The translations under genes and the position numbers were made by a program. 64,000 nt of DNA, taken from positions 618,254 through 682,253 of the forward strand of contig KZ111144.1 in NCBI GenBank assembly GCA_002077045.2. Reading direction: 5' to 3'. Below the pieces are notes generated by a model. That model did not search any database. It worked only from the letters and a program-made list of their open reading frames with translations, and had not been told where the DNA came from. Positions within the stretch are counted from its first letter, which is position 1. Each line of letters begins with the position of its first letter. Below are positions 62,747-64,000 of the stretch, in pieces. The stretch comes from Rachicladosporium sp. CCFEE 5018. Taxonomy: Eukaryota > Ascomycota > Dothideomycetes > Cladosporiales > Cladosporiaceae.

Positions 62747-64000
62747 ATGCCCTACAACATTGCGTGAGCCACCGAAATGCTCAGTATTATCTTCTCCAGT
62801 CAGTGCTGACGAACGGTGCAGTATGATCTCAGACTTCTTCTATCCTCAGCCTGGTGGTGTTGAAAGTCACATATACCAGCTCTCGACTGTTCGTGTGGTC
62901 CCCCGGGTCGTCTCGCACAAGCCTTGCATCAGCACTGACGGGACCTTGGAGACAGAAACTCATTGATCGTGGCCACAATGTGATCATCATTACGCACGCG
63001 TACGATTCTCCGTCGAGATCTGGCATTCGTTACCTCACGAATGGAGTCAAGGTCTACCACCTCCCTCACTGGGTGGTATACCGCAGTACAACCTTTCCCA
63101 CGGTCTTCAGCTCGTTCCCAATCCTACGACAGATCTTCATTCGCGAAAAGAGCGAGATTGTTCACGGCCACGCATCCCTGAGCAACCTGTGTCATGAAGG
63201 CATCCTTCACGGGAGGACCATGGGTCTTCGCACAGTATTTACGGATCACTCGCTGTTTGGCTTTAGTGATGCTGCGAGTATCATAGCGAACAAGCTGCTG
63301 AAGTTCTCGCTAAGTGATGTCGATCATGTGATCTGTGTCTCTCATACTTGGTGAGTATTGAAGTCCTGATCGCACCTGGAAGTCTGCTAAGCGCTCGAAT
63401 ACAGCAAAGAGAACACCACTCTTCGGGCAAGCTTAAATCCACTGAGCGTCTCAGTCATCCCAAACGCTGTGGTGGCAAGCAACTTTCGCCCACTGCAACC
63501 CCAAGAAGCCAAGTTCCTCACGCTGCAAGGCGATAGAGGCGCGTTACTTCCACCGCCACCAGACCCGACCCATCACATCGTTCCTGGAGACCCGATAACC
63601 ATCGTCGTGATCTCCCGTCTATTCTACAACAAAGGCACAGATCTGTTGATCAGCGCCCTTCCACTGCTCCTCCGCCGCCACGAGAATCTCCGCTTCATCA
63701 TCGCCGGCAGTGGACCAAAAGCCATAGACCTCGAACAAACTCTCGACTCCCTTCCACAAGGCCTAGTCTACATGCCCAACGGCCAGTCCCGCGTCGTCCA
63801 AATCGGCAGCATCCGCCACGAAGAGGTCCGCGATGTAATGGTGCGTGGCCACATGCTCCTCTCCACCAGCCTAACGGAAGCCTTCGGTACAGTGCTAGTC
63901 GAAGCCGCAAGCTGCGGTCTCATGGTGGTCGCGACTCGCGTGGGCGGCGTGCCCGAAGTTCTTCCTGGGAATATGACTGTCTTCGTTCTGCCTGAAGTGC
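62747..64000 (+). CDS. GPI3: GPI3/PIG-A, catalytic subunit of GPI-GlcNAc transferase (cut by window end)
   Basis: There are four visible exons: 62747..62763, 62822..62888, 62956..63350 and 63405..64000, the last running past the window. The protein starts MPYNIAMISDFFYPQPGGVE, the standard PIG-A opening, followed by IYQLS and KLIDRGHNVIIITHAY. Later blocks are HASLSNLCHEG, FTDHSLFGF, SVIPNAV, VVISRLFYNKGTDLL and the GT4-family EX7E motif in EAFGTVLVEAASCG. The enzyme transfers GlcNAc from UDP-GlcNAc to phosphatidylinositol on the cytosolic ER face, the first step of GPI-anchor synthesis. The C-terminal part with the membrane anchor is outside the window. It is divergent from DBP6, with 278 bases between starts. 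Confidence 0.95.

Noticed and set aside
1..64000. Transposable elements, RIP-like AT-rich blocks, CRISPR arrays, viral insertions
   Set aside because: No terminal repeats, reverse transcriptase, integrase or transposase motifs, AT-rich islands or spaced direct repeats were seen.

Overview
The window is nuclear DNA of a filamentous ascomycete, most likely a Dothideomycete. The class is an inference from gene content and style; no marker here fixes the genus. Genes are dense and on both strands. They carry short introns (about 45-60 nt) with GT..AG ends and CTAAC/CTGAC-like branch sites. The content is typical of Pezizomycotina: a Pbs2 MAPKK, a HET-domain gene, a GH55 glucanase, several APC permeases and a P450/FAD-monooxygenase pair. 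I support 29 protein-coding genes, one broken F-box-like gene and one frameshifted permease. I see no tRNA, rRNA, transposon or CRISPR.

Layout. 0-12 kb: small membrane protein (-), SAC/hSac2 phosphoinositide phosphatase (-), proline-rich adaptor (+), Anp1/Mnn9-type GT62 mannosyltransferase (-), secreted histidine phosphatase (-), eEF1B-gamma (-) and, divergently, mitochondrial ribosomal uS9m (+). 12-22 kb: APC/GABA-type permease (-), dead F-box-like ORF (+), P450 (-), salicylate-hydroxylase-like monooxygenase (-), glutamate decarboxylase (-). 22-31 kb: amidase (+) interrupted by an N gap flanked by a duplicated 311-bp segment, SEC63 (+), GH55 exo-beta-1,3-glucanase (-). 32-40 kb: class I/II aminotransferase (-), a second APC permease (+) with one frameshift, a HET-domain gene (+) with an acidic minisatellite. 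40-50 kb: small heat-shock protein (-), SDA1 (+), PBS2 (-), auxin-efflux-carrier-type transporter (+), short-chain dehydrogenase (+). 51-64 kb: Mn-type CDF transporter (-), ferric reductase (-), NTF2-like protein (-), unknown nuclear-looking protein (-), DBP6 helicase (-), and GPI3/PIG-A (+) cut by the window end.

Genes that may work together: SDA1 and DBP6 both act in 60S ribosome assembly. The CDF transporter and ferric reductase form a co-oriented metal pair. GAD lies near GABA-permease-type genes. The P450 and FAD monooxygenase form a small oxidative pair. No complete secondary-metabolite cluster is present.

The most notable sequence observations are two GC-AG introns, one in each APC permease; a conserved gene whose intron must end in TG rather than AG; the D/E-rich repeat inside the HET protein; the false duplication around the assembly gap; and single-base lesions in three genes. 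I did not find a convincing new multi-gene system.
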